Positions 31,801 to 45,199 of a stretch of 64,000 nt of DNA are shown piece after piece (positions within the stretch are counted from its first letter, which is position 1; each line of letters starts with the position of its first letter). The notes below the pieces were generated by a model. That model searched no databases. It was not told where the DNA came from and was given only the letters and a program-made list of their open reading frames with translations. The translations under genes were made by a program, and so were the position numbers. Origin of the DNA: Adenophora triphylla var. japonica (taxonomy: Eukaryota > Streptophyta > Magnoliopsida > Asterales > Campanulaceae); NCBI GenBank assembly GCA_022495995.1, contig JAFEMH010001299.1:258001-322000 (forward strand), given 5' to 3'.

Positions 31801-33376
31801 TCTCAAGTTTTGGATTAAGTTTGAATTCATATTGCATATGTTTTGCTATACTTTGATTTTTTAATCCTGTTGAAATCATTATGTTATGATGTTATTTAAA
31901 TGCTCTAATTCGTTGCTAGAGTGTTAGTATTCATTACTTGATTAAATTATGAATATGGATTGAAGTTTTGCACAAAAGGACATGATGGTTCATGCAAGAT
32001 TATCCCATTGACACAACAGAGCGTTTTATGTCGCACAACCGTGTTGAATCTACTTGCATTCATGTTTTGGTTAAGCGTTAATTTTTGCTTGCCATTCATC
32101 TTTTGTGTGAAGAAAAATTTTCAGTGAAAAGGGCCTTGCTCGGCCAATTATGAAAAGGTGCCTTTTGGAAAAAGCTGTGAATAGTGACTGCACGGGCGTG
32201 CAAGTTATAACGCACGGCCGTGCAAACACTGTTCACGTATTTTCAAAATTTTTCAATTTGATTCCGCCGTGCACTAATGAACTGGTGCAACTCTAATTCA
32301 TTTATAGAGTATTGCGTTAAATTATAATTATAAATTTTTGGTTTTACTCAAAAGGCTTTCAATTCTTAATGTAAGATTATCATATTTTGAATATAGCCAC
32401 CATCATTGAATGCGTTGTGAGTTTGTTCAAATGCATAGCCACACATTTAAAAATGTGATGTGAGTGTGCGGATCTACTTGCTTTGGTTGAATGTTAATTC
32501 ACCATTAAATTAAGAATTAATAGTAAAAATCTGGAAAATTTGACTTTCAGGGTCTGCTTGGCCGAGCACCTCCCTTGACTCGGCCGAGCACCCCATTTGT
32601 ATCAGCACAACGTGGAACGGTCATGATGCTCGGCCGAGCACCCCTAAGGACTCGGCCGAGCACCTCTAATGACTCGGCCGAGCATCCCTAAGACTCGGCC
32701 GAGCACAAGGGATCAGAAAGGGATGTTCTCTGGAGTCTTTTGCTCGGCCGAGCACCTTCCTTGACTCGGCCGAGCATGACTCATTTTGGCCAGATTTTCA
32801 AAATTTTCAATATTTTTGCTATTTTGGTCAATTTTCATTCATTATTTGAGTAAAGTATACATTAATTTGTGCCCCAAAGTGTGATTAATTATATGCTTAA
32901 CAATTTCATACATTTCTAAACAATATTGTCGCCAAAGTGATTTACGTTGTTTAGATACGAAATTGTGAAGTGATGAATGTTTATATTGATATGTGATAAC
33001 ATGCTTGTTTCCCAAAGGAGACCTTGTTATTGACTAAGTATTTGCATTCATGGGGTAATTATTGAATAAAACGTTTGGTCATTTTAAATACTTTGAACCA
33101 TCCCAAAGGAAGGCGGGTATTTAAAATGAGTTGTTTATATTCTTTATTGCTGGGTAACAAATACTTTAAATGTTAGGACATTTTTAATACTTGAACCGGC
33201 CCAAAGGAAGGCAAGTATTTGAAATGTGTTGTTTAAAGTCATTTATTACCCTAAGATAAATCAAATTATGAGTCAATTCGCAATCCAAAGATTAGTTTTG
33301 ATGTCATGTCGATTATCTTTTTGATGGGATTCATTGATATAATTAATCACTTTATTCATTATGTAGTTTCTTATAC
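31801..33376 (+). other. Long Copia leader with GC-rich palindromes
   Basis: Between primer site and gag there are about 1.6 kb with no ORF. At 32196-32226 are GCACGGGCGTGC and CGCACGGCCGTGC; at 32570-32780 the palindrome CTCGGCCGAG recurs about eight times, mostly as ACTCGGCCGAGCA, within AT-rich surroundings. The packaging signal and any leader intron should lie here. The same palindromes occur in the related gag-only element (47960-48235). Confidence 0.7.
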
Positions 33377-33940
33377 ATGTTTTGTATTCATTCTTCGTTC
33401 TTATTCCCAACAGATTTGATAAACGTTTCATCTATTACTACTGCCATGAACAATGTTCCAATGCTTAATGTGATTAACTTTAAAACTTGGAAAAATAATA
33501 TAACGATAATCTTAGGTTTTATGGACATCGATCAAGCATTAGGGGAACCAAGTCCCGCTGCTCTCACTAAAGGAAATACCGTTATAGAACGGAAAAATGT
33601 TGAGCAATGGGAACGGTCCAACCGCGTGAGTCTAATGATCATGAAAAATGAAGTTTCAAAGACATTTTTTGGACAATGTCTCTAAGATCGAAAATGCTAA
33701 GTTTTTTCTTGAATTCTTGTGGAAACTTGTTTCCATTCGGTACAAGGGTGAGGAAAATCTTCGGGAGTACATTATTGAATTATTTCAATTTTCGATCAAA
33801 CTAAAGGCACTTAAGTTAGAGATTTCGGAAGATTTGCTCGTGCACTTAGTTTGATGTATCTTCCTCCTCAATTTGGTCCTTTTGAGGTGACCTATAAATG
33901 TCAAAAGTACAAGTGGAATATTAATGGATTACTTTCACAT
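33377..33940 (+). pseudogene. Copia gag, N-terminal part
   Basis: Reads DLINVSSITTAMNNVPMLNV, FKTWKNNITIILGFMDIDQA and WERSNRVSLMIMKNEVSKTF, the usual Copia gag (UBN2-like) pattern. A frameshift near 33660 moves it to a second frame (LWKLVSIRYKGEENLREYII). It is interrupted at 33945 by the chromovirus, and the reading resumes at 42619. Confidence 0.75.
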
Positions 33941-33945
33941 ATGAC

Positions 33946-36376
33946 TGTGAGAACCCCGACCCGGAACCTACACGTGTCCCGAGCTGGGCGTCCTCAAACT
34001 AACCCAATTAAAATCTAAACTTTAAAAACTTGATTTAACTTTCAAACATAAACACAACCATTTAAAAATAACTCTACTCCTTTCCACATTGGAGGAAAAG
34101 TTGACCAACCTTGAAAGTAATAAACGGTTTTAGTTACAAAAGATATCGAATATAAAATAGGATTAAAGTTTATGAATACAAACCCTTTTAAAAGAATTAT
34201 GCCAACATACACTTTCTATACCAATCTATACATAACCCGACAATTCCCAAAATATCAGTTCTAAACTCCTTTCCGCCCTTACTTGGTCGGTCCACCTGTC
34301 TCGGAATCTAAAACATTAAAGGGAGAGGGGTGAGAATAAATCTCAGCAAGCTATTATGAATGCAGCAATATGCCATATAAGATACAACACATAACAAGTT
34401 GCACATAACACATTGGGAAAGCTGTAAACACATTCCATTACCTTGGTTTACCTTTTCCCGTCTGAACAGTAGTCGTACAACATTGGGTATAATAATACTC
34501 CAATCTTACAGTGGTACTTAAGCAATACTCACATCTTATAAGACCCGTTTTTCAAGGAACCAAATAAGATAGTAGCAACTCTGTAAGGCTTTTGGCTCAC
34601 TACATATGCTATACCCCAACCTGTGGCCACAGGAGGGGACGGCCACAGGTATAACATAATCCGATCACATTAGGTCACACTTCCATAATTGATCGTATTA
34701 TGTTATACCCCCAACATCAGCTGATTAACAAATTATCAAGCACATAATAGATACTTGAAACATAATCCACAAAAAGGGATAACAATATAGCAACATGGTA
34801 AAGTATACTCATGTCCAACCAATATCATAGTGAAACATTTATTCAATACACTATGCATAATATAAACAATGTATATGAACTCAAGTAAGGCAAGGAAATA
34901 TCATCAATCCATCCTACTAGGTCATTATACAATAACACAAAGCCTCTACGAAGGTTCAAGCTTAATTTACTAAGTGGGAGTCACAATGTATAAGTGATCA
35001 ACAATATTGCTAACTCATTCTGTTTCAGATTTAAAATGAAGTTCTGCAGGCTTGGGCGACCGCCCATACCACTTGGGCGACCGCCCAAGTGGATTTCAAG
35101 ATGACCCTAAGTTTCTGCCCTCTTGGGCGACCGCACAACTCCTCTTGGGCGACCGCCCAAGAGGCTTCCTAAGGCATACTAGTTTCTGGAAGCATGGGCG
35201 GCCGCTCATGCCCCCTTGGGCGACCGCCCAAGTCCCTCTTCAGCAAATTTCCCAGGTTTCAATCCTTTTCTTCCTAGCTTCATTTCCTTTATTTTTCTCC
35301 ATCATAATTTCAAGAACACCAAGAAAATTTCCTAACTTTACCAAGTTCATCTTAAATCGTGCAAACCCAAAATAAAGTAATTCTAAATTATTTATCATTA
35401 CCCATTCCACCCATTTTATACCCTCTAGATCATCTTCCAAGAATCTTAATTTCAACCTAATCCATTCACCCATCATCTAACTCATATAAGGTCTCCAAGG
35501 CATGAAACAAACTTCATAAGAACAAGAATAACATTCAAGAGTTATGAACATTTAAGAGAAGGAAATCATAACAACTCACATACTAAACCATGTAATCCAA
35601 AAATGATTAAATCTTATATCATTTACCCTTTGAATCACTACCCATTTCACTATCACCTTCCAAGTATAAACTTCTTAATTTAATTAAACCCATTTGCTTA
35701 CCTTCTTGGCCCACTTTCCTAACCAACAACAACATTTTATTTTATTACTAAATTTCTTAACATCTAAGAAAGTTTTCAAGCATCAACAACCATTTTATTA
35801 GCAAGAACAACCTTAATTAATTCATGAACATCACATAGAAGGGAGGGTCATAATAACTCACCTAGCAAATATGGAATGGAATGAAGATCTTCTTAGCTTG
35901 AAGAACTCCTCTCTTTACCCCGAACACAAAAGTACTATCAGATCTAAAAAAGGTGGAGAATTGACTTCTCTAGAAACTTAGGAAATGAGGCTTTCAAGAG
36001 TGGTTTCCATGGAATTTTTGTAAAGAAAATAAAATGAAGGAGAAGAAGGAGGAAGATGGAGTATAAGAATGGTAAAGGGAATAGGGGGGGGCCGGATTTG
36101 AAGGGGAAGAGTGAGGAAAAAAGGGGAAAAGGTATGGTCCCCCATACCCAAGATTAAAGGCTTTCCACATTTTATTTCTTTTCCCTACACAAACTAAAGC
36201 CTAACTACTCACATTTTATTTATTGTCAATTATTATACTTTTCCCATGGACTTTATTTAATTTTCTCAATTATCTCATCCAAATCAAAGATATAAAAATG
36301 AACACATAATATTAACAATAATATTAAAAGCACACAATATGATGTTAAATTAGTGCCTAGGGTTAGGGTCGTTACA
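33946..36376 (-). repeat. 3' LTR of the chromovirus
   Basis: TGTGAGAACCCCGA at the left edge, GGTCGTTACA at the right. Contains the GGGCGACCGCCC palindrome cluster at 35052-35232. Open frames in it (35052-35375 and its twin in the other LTR) translate the palindromes and are not genes. Confidence 0.92.
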
Positions 36377-36393
36377 CTCACTCCCCCTTAAAG
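36377..36393 (-). other. Polypurine tract of the chromovirus
   Basis: The minus strand reads CTTTAAGGGGGAGTGAG just before the LTR start TGTAACGACC. Confidence 0.85.
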
Positions 36394-36446
36394 AAAATTC
36401 GTCCCGAATTTGACTGTCACTAACCTAACTGATCAACCCGCCTCGG

Positions 36447-36766
36447 TTACATGTATACCTCAGACTTCAATTCCCAAATAGTCTCTTCAATGTTGTGATT
36501 CTTCCCCAAGATTCTAATTCCATTAATGATACGATATTACAACTTAATTTTCCAAAAATACCTTACAATATCACTAACCCGAATTTTCACGACCTCAATA
36601 ACTATATAAATAAACGAAAGTATTACAACTTATGTCAATAATTACATTACGATATTACATTTAAACTTCGAATATTCTATAATCTGCTCCAAGCCAGTCT
36701 ATAAGTCAAATCGCCAACCTTTTCTAAAACTTCAAATGGATTAACAAACTTTGGCGCCAATTTACC
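36447..36766 (-). pseudogene. Chromovirus integrase C-terminus and chromodomain remnant
   Basis: At 36687-36766 the minus strand reads KLAPKFVNPFEVLEKVGDLT YRLAWS, the GPF/Y-type end of a chromovirus integrase. At 36447-36517 it reads ILGKNHNIEETIWELKSE and then a stop, the C-terminal helix of a chromodomain. The stretch between is deleted or scrambled. Chromodomains direct such elements to heterochromatin. Confidence 0.65.
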
Positions 36767-39700
36767 TTAGGCCTTGCTTCTCCAACTTCACCCCAACAAT
36801 TTAGAGATCGATATTTCCTTCCCTAACAACGCCTCATATGGTTTTATCTCAATGCTAGAATGATAACTGCTATTATACGCACCCAACCACTGGTAATCAT
36901 ACGTCCTATCGACTACAACAATCTATTGCACATGCCCGTAGCATATTCTCAATAATAAGTAATGATTCCTCAAATTTTCACAAAGTTAAACTCAATAGCA
37001 TTCCTACACTCCAAAAGGATCTTCCCAAATGAATGACTATCCAATCTATTTAATACTATGGGGTTTATACAATCGAACTATCCCCTAACATATGTGAGGA
37101 CTCTATCAATCAATATTTCATCAAACTATATATAATTAATAGAAAATACAATCAACTTTTTATAAACAAAACAACATACTCCTTTTTACTTCCAAGGTAA
37201 CCCAATCACAAAATCCATCTTGATAATACTCTCAAGTTCGATCTAGAACTCTACATATTTTAATAAAGCTTCTAATCGTCAAATTTCTATTTTCACATTT
37301 ATGACCAAACCACCTTATGTCTTGACTCGCTTGAAACGCGTTATTTCAATTATCTCATCCTCCATTCTCATGATACAAACATTAAGTAACTGCCTATGAC
37401 ATAATAAATGTAAACATGCTAATAAGACCATGATTCCCATAAACGGAATACTAGTCGACTATATATCATAATTCAATGCTCCAATCAAGCTCAGGTTCAG
37501 TGACAGATCAATATCCGAATCAAATGGTTGGCCGCCCACAACGGAGCCGATCCAACTCCAATAAAAACCGAGTCTACTGCGACCGTCACATTAATAACCC
37601 CACAATTTTATCAAATCATTTCTCGGATCAAAACTTTAATATAATCAATCACTATAGGGGAACTAGGTTGCCTTTCTACTTGCTTCTGTACGAACTATAC
37701 TTTAATATAACATGTCTTTCTAAAATTTACAACATCTTTCAGAATTACAAAGGATATATATAAAAGAGATCCAATGAGACTCGAATGGTTTATTTAATTA
37801 AAGCCGTCCCATACCAGTTTTAATTAACTAAACCACTCAAATTTTTAAGAATTTTCAAAAGATGGATAAGCTAAACAAAACTAACTCGAGTGATCTAATT
37901 ATCTACAACCGTCCCATACCAGTGGTAGATAATTAAATTACTCACAGATTTTAATGTACACAAAAACGGTTCATTGACCTTATTAAATCAAATTATCCCC
38001 GAAGGGCACAAATACTCTCACAGAGATCCAATATAAAATCCAAAGTTTTAAAACACATTTAAAACAATTTTAACAAAATTTTCTTGTTTGATCTCCATTT
38101 ATAGTGTAGCCACCACTCATAATATTTATACTTAGTTAAATTCTCTATAAGAAAACACAATCTCGCAATACTATTACTTTCTTCGATAAATAACACTGAA
38201 ACATTCATTAAGATAATAAACTAGGTAAATCATCCTCAATTCATTAATTCCTCAAGTTGAATATTCAACACTTTTACTTAATGTGAGTCATCTATTCCTT
38301 ACCTTTGATATTGGTATTGTACTTAGTAACAACGTATTGCATACCTCAAGTTTCCGATCAATTACCATGATCTCCTAATAAGAAAATATAATTGGAACTC
38401 ACATAGTTCAATCATCCCCAAATTGCGATTAAACATTAACAATATAAACTAACTTAACTTTCAATAACCATCAACAAACTCAAAATCCGTATAACGTCAA
38501 TATCTTCCAAGCATCACACCAATCCCTCATATGATTCACGCAACTAAGTCGACCTATAGTATATAATCATCCTAAAGTATCCTGTCTTCCAATAAGATTC
38601 ATCCTCATTTTCTCAACTAATGATAATCATTTCTCAAAACAAACCATATACATATTTTACCAATTTCTGAAGTTGATCCTATAAGTCACCAATAACTACA
38701 TTTATTATACTTCTTCACATTGATCTTATTTACCACTCCATAACTATTACACAACCACAATTCAAAAGGGTCCTACTAGATACAAATGTTGTCTTAAGTA
38801 TATCCTTAAAACAAGTATTCCCCTAATTGTAACATCCCGAACATTCAACTAATAACCATTGAGTATCCTACTAGTCTCTTAAATCAGTCATACAAATCAT
38901 CAACAAGGGATAACGCATACTTATTCTTCACATTTACCTATTTGGGATTTCTCTAATCTATAAATAAACACCAAGTATCATCTTTTCTAAATATAGTAAC
39001 AATTTATCCTTACGGAGATTCGCTAAGCTCATTATCTTCTTTATCACATAATTTCCCAAGATGATTCACCAATTCCATCATCCCAATTAGTGTCCTCTAT
39101 CTAGGGATCCGAATACCAAAATAGTACCTTATAGCAACTCAAAGCCTCCATATCTTGGTATGATACCTGATGAAAACCCATTTTGAAACTCACATGGAAA
39201 CACCACTTAGTCAACTTATAGGGTGATATTACCTACAAGAGTATCTGATTCCTTATTCAAATTATTAGCAAGAATACAATCAATCTTTCATTAGAGAATA
39301 TACTTATAACACATAAGGCAAAGATATATCAGTTCCATAAGATCTCGTACTCGCGATATTTTATAACCCATATAATCCCCTTAGACTACCACTTGCAATA
39401 CTAGTCTCATATATCTAGTCTCCACCATGAGACACCAATGAATAAATACTCATGCAATTATACAACCATAAACCACTCTCGATTAGGCCATAGACCAACT
39501 CTAAACTAAGAGTTCACCAATTCATTTACCACCGGTACATGAGATCATTCGAGGGTCTTTTACTCAAATATAACACATAACCCAAATAACATTCACATTC
39601 TTTAGGCCATACTTTCGACATTTACGCCTATATGACATAATAGCAAATAATGACTCAGCCGCCTCAACTACACACGGAGGCAAATCAAACATAGATAAGG

Positions 39701-40090
39701 AGACTCGCTTCTTGCGACAGTTCTCCCCAAACACGGCAACTACTCAAATATTTCAGGTCAATATAATAATAATTCACGGATTGGTATCTCTACCACATCC
39801 ACCGGCAATCCATGCCAACCTAATCACAATTACCATGATAATCAAGAATGATTCGAGGTACTCTCCCATAAGAGTAGAACCTCCAGCACATAAGGTAACT
39901 CTTAGGCTATTTATGCAAATGAAAACGAAATGGAATGCCTCATGAGAACGAAATGAACGGGAATTTATAAAAGTATGACCCCTAACTCCGAAGACAGGTA
40001 ATATACCTCAAATGATTGTGGAGGAATCTATCTCTCCATATTGCTCACCTTTCCTTGATCCTTTGGTTGGTCATTATTATTTTCTGTCAT
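36767..40090 (-). pseudogene. Decayed gag-pol interior of the chromovirus
   Basis: No frame longer than about 95 codons. A gag start (MTENNNDQPKDQGK) can be read downwards from 40090 on the minus strand, followed quickly by a stop. The region is shorter than a full gag-pol, so sizeable deletions must exist. Protease, RT and RNase H motifs could not be identified with confidence. Confidence 0.55.
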
Positions 40091-40173
40091 TGAACAAACT
40101 CCTGCATTAAACACTCGACGTAAGTTATCGCACACTCTCACTCAGCTAGACTCTACCCGAGAACTCTAACCGA

Positions 40174-40185
40174 GCTCTGATACCA
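40174..40185 (-). other. Primer-binding site of the chromovirus
   Basis: The minus strand reads TGGTATCAGAGC two bases after the LTR end CTCACA, matching the initiator tRNA-Met 3' end. Confidence 0.9.
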
Positions 40186-40187
40186 AC

Positions 40188-42618
40188 TGTGAGAACCCCG
40201 ATCCGGAACCTACACGTGTCCCGAGCTGGGCGTCCTCAAACTAACCCAATTAAAATCTAAACTTTAAAAACTTGATTTAACTTTCAAACATAAACACAAC
40301 CATTTAAAAATAACTCTACTCCTTTCCACATTGGAGGAAGAGTTGACCAACCTTGAAAGTAATAAACGGTTTTAGTTACAAAAGATATCGAATATAAAAT
40401 AGGATTAAAGTTTATGAATACAAACCCTTTTAAAAGAATTATGCCAACATACACTTTCTATACCAATCTATACATAACCCGACAATTCCCAAAATACCAG
40501 TTCTAAACTCCTTTCCGCCCTTACTTGGTCGGTCCACCTGTCTCGGAATCTAAAACATTAAAGGGAGAGGGGTGAGAATAAATCTCAGCAAGCTATTATG
40601 AATGCAGCAATATGCCATATAAGATGCAACACATAACAAGTTGCACATAACACATTGGGAAAGCTGTAAACACATTCCATTACCTTGGTTTACCTTTTCC
40701 CGTCTGAACAGTAGTCGTACAACATTGGGTATAATAATACTCCAATCTTACAGTGAGCTGCTTAAGCAATACTCACATCTTATAAGACCCGTTTTTCAGG
40801 GAACCAAATAAGATAGTAGCAACTCTGTAAGGCTTTTGGCTCACTACAGATGCTATACCCCAACCTGTGGCCACAGGAGGGGACGGCCACAGGTATAACA
40901 TAATCCGATCACATTAGGTCACACTTCTATAATTGATCGTATTATGTTATACCCCCAACATCAGCTGATTAACAAATTATCAAGCACATAATAGATACTT
41001 GAAACATAATCCACAAAAAGGGATAACAATATAGCAACATGGTAAAGTATACTCATGTCCAACCAATATCATAGTGAAACATTTATTCAATACACTATGC
41101 ATAATATAAACAATGTATATGAACTCAAGTAAGGCAAGAAAATATCATCAATCCATCCTACTAGGTCATTATACAATAACACAAAGCCTCTACGAAGGTT
41201 CAAGCTTAATTTACTAAGTGGGAGTCACAATGTATAAGTGATCAACAATATTGCTAACTCATTCTGTTTCAGATTTAAAATGAAGTTCTGCAGGCTTGGG
41301 CGACCGCCCATACCACTTGGGTGACCGCCCAAGTGGATTTCAAGATGACCCTAAGTTTCTGCCCTCTTGGGCGACCGCACAACTCCTCTTGGGCGACCGC
41401 CCAAGAGGCTTCCTAAGGCATACTAGTTTCTGGAAGCATGGGCGGCCGCTCATGCCCCCTTGGGCGACCGCCCAAGTCCCTCTTCAGCAAATTTCCCAGG
41501 TTTCAATCCTTTTCTTCCTAGCTTCATTTCCTTTATTTTTCTCCATCATAATTTCAAGAACACCAAGAAAATTTCCTAACTTTACCAAGTTCATCTTAAA
41601 TCGTGCAAACCCAAAATAAAGTAATTCTAAATTATTTATCATTACCCATTCCACCCATTTTATACCCTCTAGATCATCTTCCAAGAATCTTAATTTCAAC
41701 CTAATCCATTCACCCATCATCTAACTCATATAAGGTCTCCAAGGCATGAAACAAACTTCATAAGAACAAGAATAACATTCAAGAGTTATGAACATTTAAG
41801 AGAAGGAAATCATAACAACTCACATACTAAACCATGTAACCCAAAAATGATTAAATCTTATATCATTTACCCTTTGAATCACTACCCATTTCACTATCAC
41901 CTTCCAAGTATAAACTTCTTAATTTAATTAAACCCATTTGCTTACCTTCTTGACCCACTTTCCTAACCAACAACAACATTCTATTTTATTACTAAATTTC
42001 TCAACATCCAAGAAAGTTTTCAAGCATCAACAACCATTTTATTAGCAAGAACAACCTTAATTAATTCATGAACATCACATAGAAGGGAGGGTCATAATAA
42101 CTCACCTAGCAAATATGGAATGGAATGAAGATCTTCTTAGCTTGAAGAACTCCTCTCTTTACCCCGAACACAAAAGTACTATCAGATCTAAAAAAGGTGG
42201 AGAATTGACTTCTCTAGGAACTTAGGAAATGAGGCTTTCAAGAGTGGTTTCCATGGAATTTTTGTAAAGAAAATAAAATGAAGGAGAAGAAGGAGGAAGA
42301 TGGAGTATAAGAATGGTAAAGGGAATAGGGGGGCCGGATTTGAAGGGGAAGAGTGAGGGAAAAAGGGGAAAAGGTATGGTCCCCCATACCCAAGATTAAA
42401 GGCTTTCCACATTTTATTTCTTTTCCCTACACAAACTAAAGCCTAACTACTCACATTTTATTTATTGTCAATTATTATACTTTTTTCATGGACTTTATTT
42501 AATTTTCTCAATTATCTCATCCAAATCAAAGATATAAAAATGAACACATAATATTAACAATAATTTTAAAAGCACACAATATGATGTTAAATTAGTGCCT
42601 AGGGTTAGGGTCGTTACA
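40188..42618 (-). repeat. 5' LTR of the chromovirus
   Basis: Same length as 33946-36376, differing at about two dozen scattered sites. The palindrome cluster is repeated at 41296-41476, with one motif mutated (GGGTGACCGCCC). Confidence 0.92.
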
Positions 42619-43214
42619 ATGACATTAGAGGAAGATAGGATGAAATATCTTGAATTAGAAAGTATTCACTTAGCATTTACTTTTTCTCGTGGGATTAAGA
42701 GAAGAGGGAAGGAAATTGCAGTTGCAAGTAAGAAGCGTAAGGGATCATTTAATGATCATAAAGTCAAGAAATGCTTCTTTTGCAAGGACCTTACTTGCAT
42801 GAAGAACGACTACCATAAGTATCGCAAATGGCGAATTCAGAATGGTATGTCATTTGGTCTTGTTTGTACTAAGGAAAATTTGGTTTCAATTCCTTAATAT
42901 ACATGGTGGTTGTATTTGGTACAACAACTCACATTAGTTCATGTATGCAGGGTTGCCTGAATTATCGAATCCCCAGTAAAGATGAGAAATACATCTATAT
43001 GAGAGCTGGAAATCCGGTTGAAGTTATAGGCTTAGGGACTTTTAGATTAATGATAAGTACTGGCTATTATTTTGTACTAAATAATATATTCATTGTACCG
43101 TCCTTTAGATGGAATTTAAAATATATCACAGTTTTGGACAAGGAAGGTTACTCTTGTTCTTTTGGTAATAATAAATGTGATCTTTATTTTAAATTCCTAA
43201 CTTGTCGGTACTAG
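42619..43214 (+). pseudogene. Copia gag end and protease
   Basis: The frame resumes after the chromovirus with TLEEDRMKYLELESIH. The zinc knuckle region (KKCFFCKDLTCMKNDYHKY) has lost the expected His and last Cys of CX2CX4HX4C. The protease segment (42903-43214) reads TTHISSCMQGCLNYRIPSKD through VPSFRWNLKYITVL, but the active-site Asp codon is changed and a one-base loss shifts the frame just after it, so the protease is dead. Confidence 0.75.
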
Positions 43215-43239
43215 TACTTTGTCATATATCGATAATCTT

Positions 43240-44215
43240 AATTTACTTGACACAGTCAAGAAAATGAATGAGTCCCATAATAATGAAACCAAAACTAAAG
43301 GTACTAAGCAAAAGTTATCAAGTGTAAATTCTTGTATTCTATGACATAGGCGTTTGGGTCATATCTCTAAAGGGAGAATTGATAAAGCTTATATTAAAGG
43401 GAATCCTAAAACAACTTGATACTCCGGATAGAACCTTTTGCATTAAGTGTTTTAAAGAAAAATTTACAAACATTAAAGGAAATAGGATCTTTGAGAGTAT
43501 CAAACGTCTTGAAACTAATTCATATGGACCATTCTCTAACCCTTCATGGAATGGTCAACAATATTCCATCACATTCATAGATGATTACTCTCATTATGGA
43601 TACATTATTTTCTTCATGTAAAGACTCAATCATTGGACGTATTGGGTGAATAACGCCCGGGTCCTTTATACTCACTATCTTGAAGAGTGTGGAATTGTCC
43701 CTCACTACACCATGTCAGGCAAACCTAGCATAGTGTAGTGGAAAGACATAATAGAATCCTTAAGGATATGGTAAGAAGTATGTTTTCTTGTACTTCTTTA
43801 CCTCACTCATTATAGGCGATGCATTAAAGAACCGCTACTTATATTCTCAATAGAGCTGCTTCAAAGGCTACCGACAAAACTCCGTATGGACGTTAAGACC
43901 GTTGGCAGTTACTTTGTAAGGTATGCTAAGAGATCTAGGGGATATAAATTTTATGACCCGAAAACTAGAACATTTTTCGAGACTGACAATGCTAGGTTCT
44001 TTGAGGATGTTGAATTTAGTGGGAGAAATAGTAATGATTTTGAATTTGAAGAGTTAAAGGAACCACTCTATATTCCTTAAACTTTAGTTCCTGTTGGAAA
44101 TCAAGTAATTGTACCTGAAATTCAACAAAGAACATACAATTCAAAATAATATAGAGACTTCCGTAAATAACGGATAACATGAAAATGTTGGACATGAGGA
44201 AATTCAACAACCTCA
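43240..44215 (+). pseudogene. Copia integrase
   Basis: Pieces: a GAG-pre-integrase motif (HRRLGHISKGRI-like, with a stop before it), CIKCFKEKF from the zinc finger, the core with YGPFSNPSWNGQQYSITFID and DDYSHYGYI (43379-43621), then YAKRSRGYKFYDPKTRTFFE and NARFFEDVEFSGRN (43886-44080). Several stops and a deletion between 43620 and 43880 remove much of the catalytic core. Confidence 0.75.
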
Positions 44216-44281
44216 AAATAAGGATGAACCAGTGCCCTTAAGGAGATCTACTAGAGAAAGAAGAAGTGCTATTCCGGATAT

Positions 44282-45180
44282 TTGTATCTTACGGAGAATG
44301 AGGACACCTTAGGTTTAGTGGGAGATGATCTAATCACCTTCCATGAAGCCATTAATAGTCCTAATTCTCATAAGTGGATCAATGCCATTAATGAGGAGTT
44401 AAAATCAATGAAAGACAATGATGTTTGGGATCTTGTCCCATTACCTGAAGGTGCAAAACTTATTGGTTGTAAATGGATATTTAAAATCAAAAGGGATTCG
44501 CAAGGTAATGTGGAAAGATATAAGGCACGTCTTGTTGCTAAGGGATTTACTCAAAAGGAAGACATTGATTATAAAGAAACATTTTCTCCGGTATTTTCTA
44601 AACCCTCTTTTATGATCATTATGACATTAGTGGCACATTATGATCTTGAGCTTCATCAAATGGATGTTAAGACGGCTTTTCTCAATGGAGACATTGAGGA
44701 AACCATCTATATAAGGAAACCAGAAATGGTGACCGATTCAGATCAAACTAATCAATTAGTTTGTAAACTTAAGAAATCCATTTATGGTCTCAAGCAAGCT
44801 TCTCGTCAATGGTATTCAAAATTTAGTCAAGTTATTCTTTCATTTGGTTTTGAAACGAATCTTGATGAAGATTGTGTACTAAGTTCAGTGGGAGTAGATT
44901 TATAATTTTGGTCTTATATGTGGATGATATTTTACTTGCTAGTAATAATAAGGACCTTCTAAAGGAAAATAAGAAATTTCTCTCAAACAAATTTGAGATG
45001 AAAGGTCTTGGTGAGGCATCTTTTGTATTGGGAATCCAAATTCATCGTGATCATTCACGAGGTATTTTGGGATTATCACAAAAGAGCTATATAGAGAAGG
45101 TATTACAAAGGTTTAGCATGGAAAATTGTAAACCACATGACACCCCTGTCTCTAAAAGAGATAAATTCAGTTTAAAGTAA
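44282..45180 (+). pseudogene. Copia reverse transcriptase
   Basis: A long first frame (44282-44905) reads SHKWINAINEELKSMKDNDV, GCKWIFKIKRDSQGNVERYK, ELHQMDVKTAFLNGDIEETI and KKSIYGLKQASRQWYSKFSQ. A frameshift at about 44880 leads to the second frame with the catalytic LYVDDILLASNN and GEASFVLGIQIHRDHSRGIL. Both halves are well preserved, with the YVDD intact, but they are not in one frame. Confidence 0.85.
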
Positions 45181-45199
45181 TGTCCTAAAATTAATTTTG

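Larger units (their letters stand above)
33946..42618 (-). mobile_element. Ty3/Gypsy chromovirus with 2431-bp LTRs, internally deleted
   Basis: Two LTRs of equal length (33946-36376 and 40188-42618; by eye about 1% different) and a perfect ATGAC duplication (33941-33945, 42619-42623). The primer site and polypurine tract show it runs on the minus strand. The internal region is only 3.8 kb and too decayed to give long frames, but a gag start, an integrase C-terminal stretch and a chromodomain end can be read. The large LTRs and chromodomain fit a Tekay/Del-like chromovirus; the lineage is inferred. Confidence 0.9.

Noticed and set aside
35052..35375. 107-codon ORF present identically in both chromovirus LTRs (also 41296-41619)
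   Set aside because: It reads through the GGGCGACCGCCC palindromes and non-coding LTR sequence; the duplication is explained by the LTRs, and no domain is visible.
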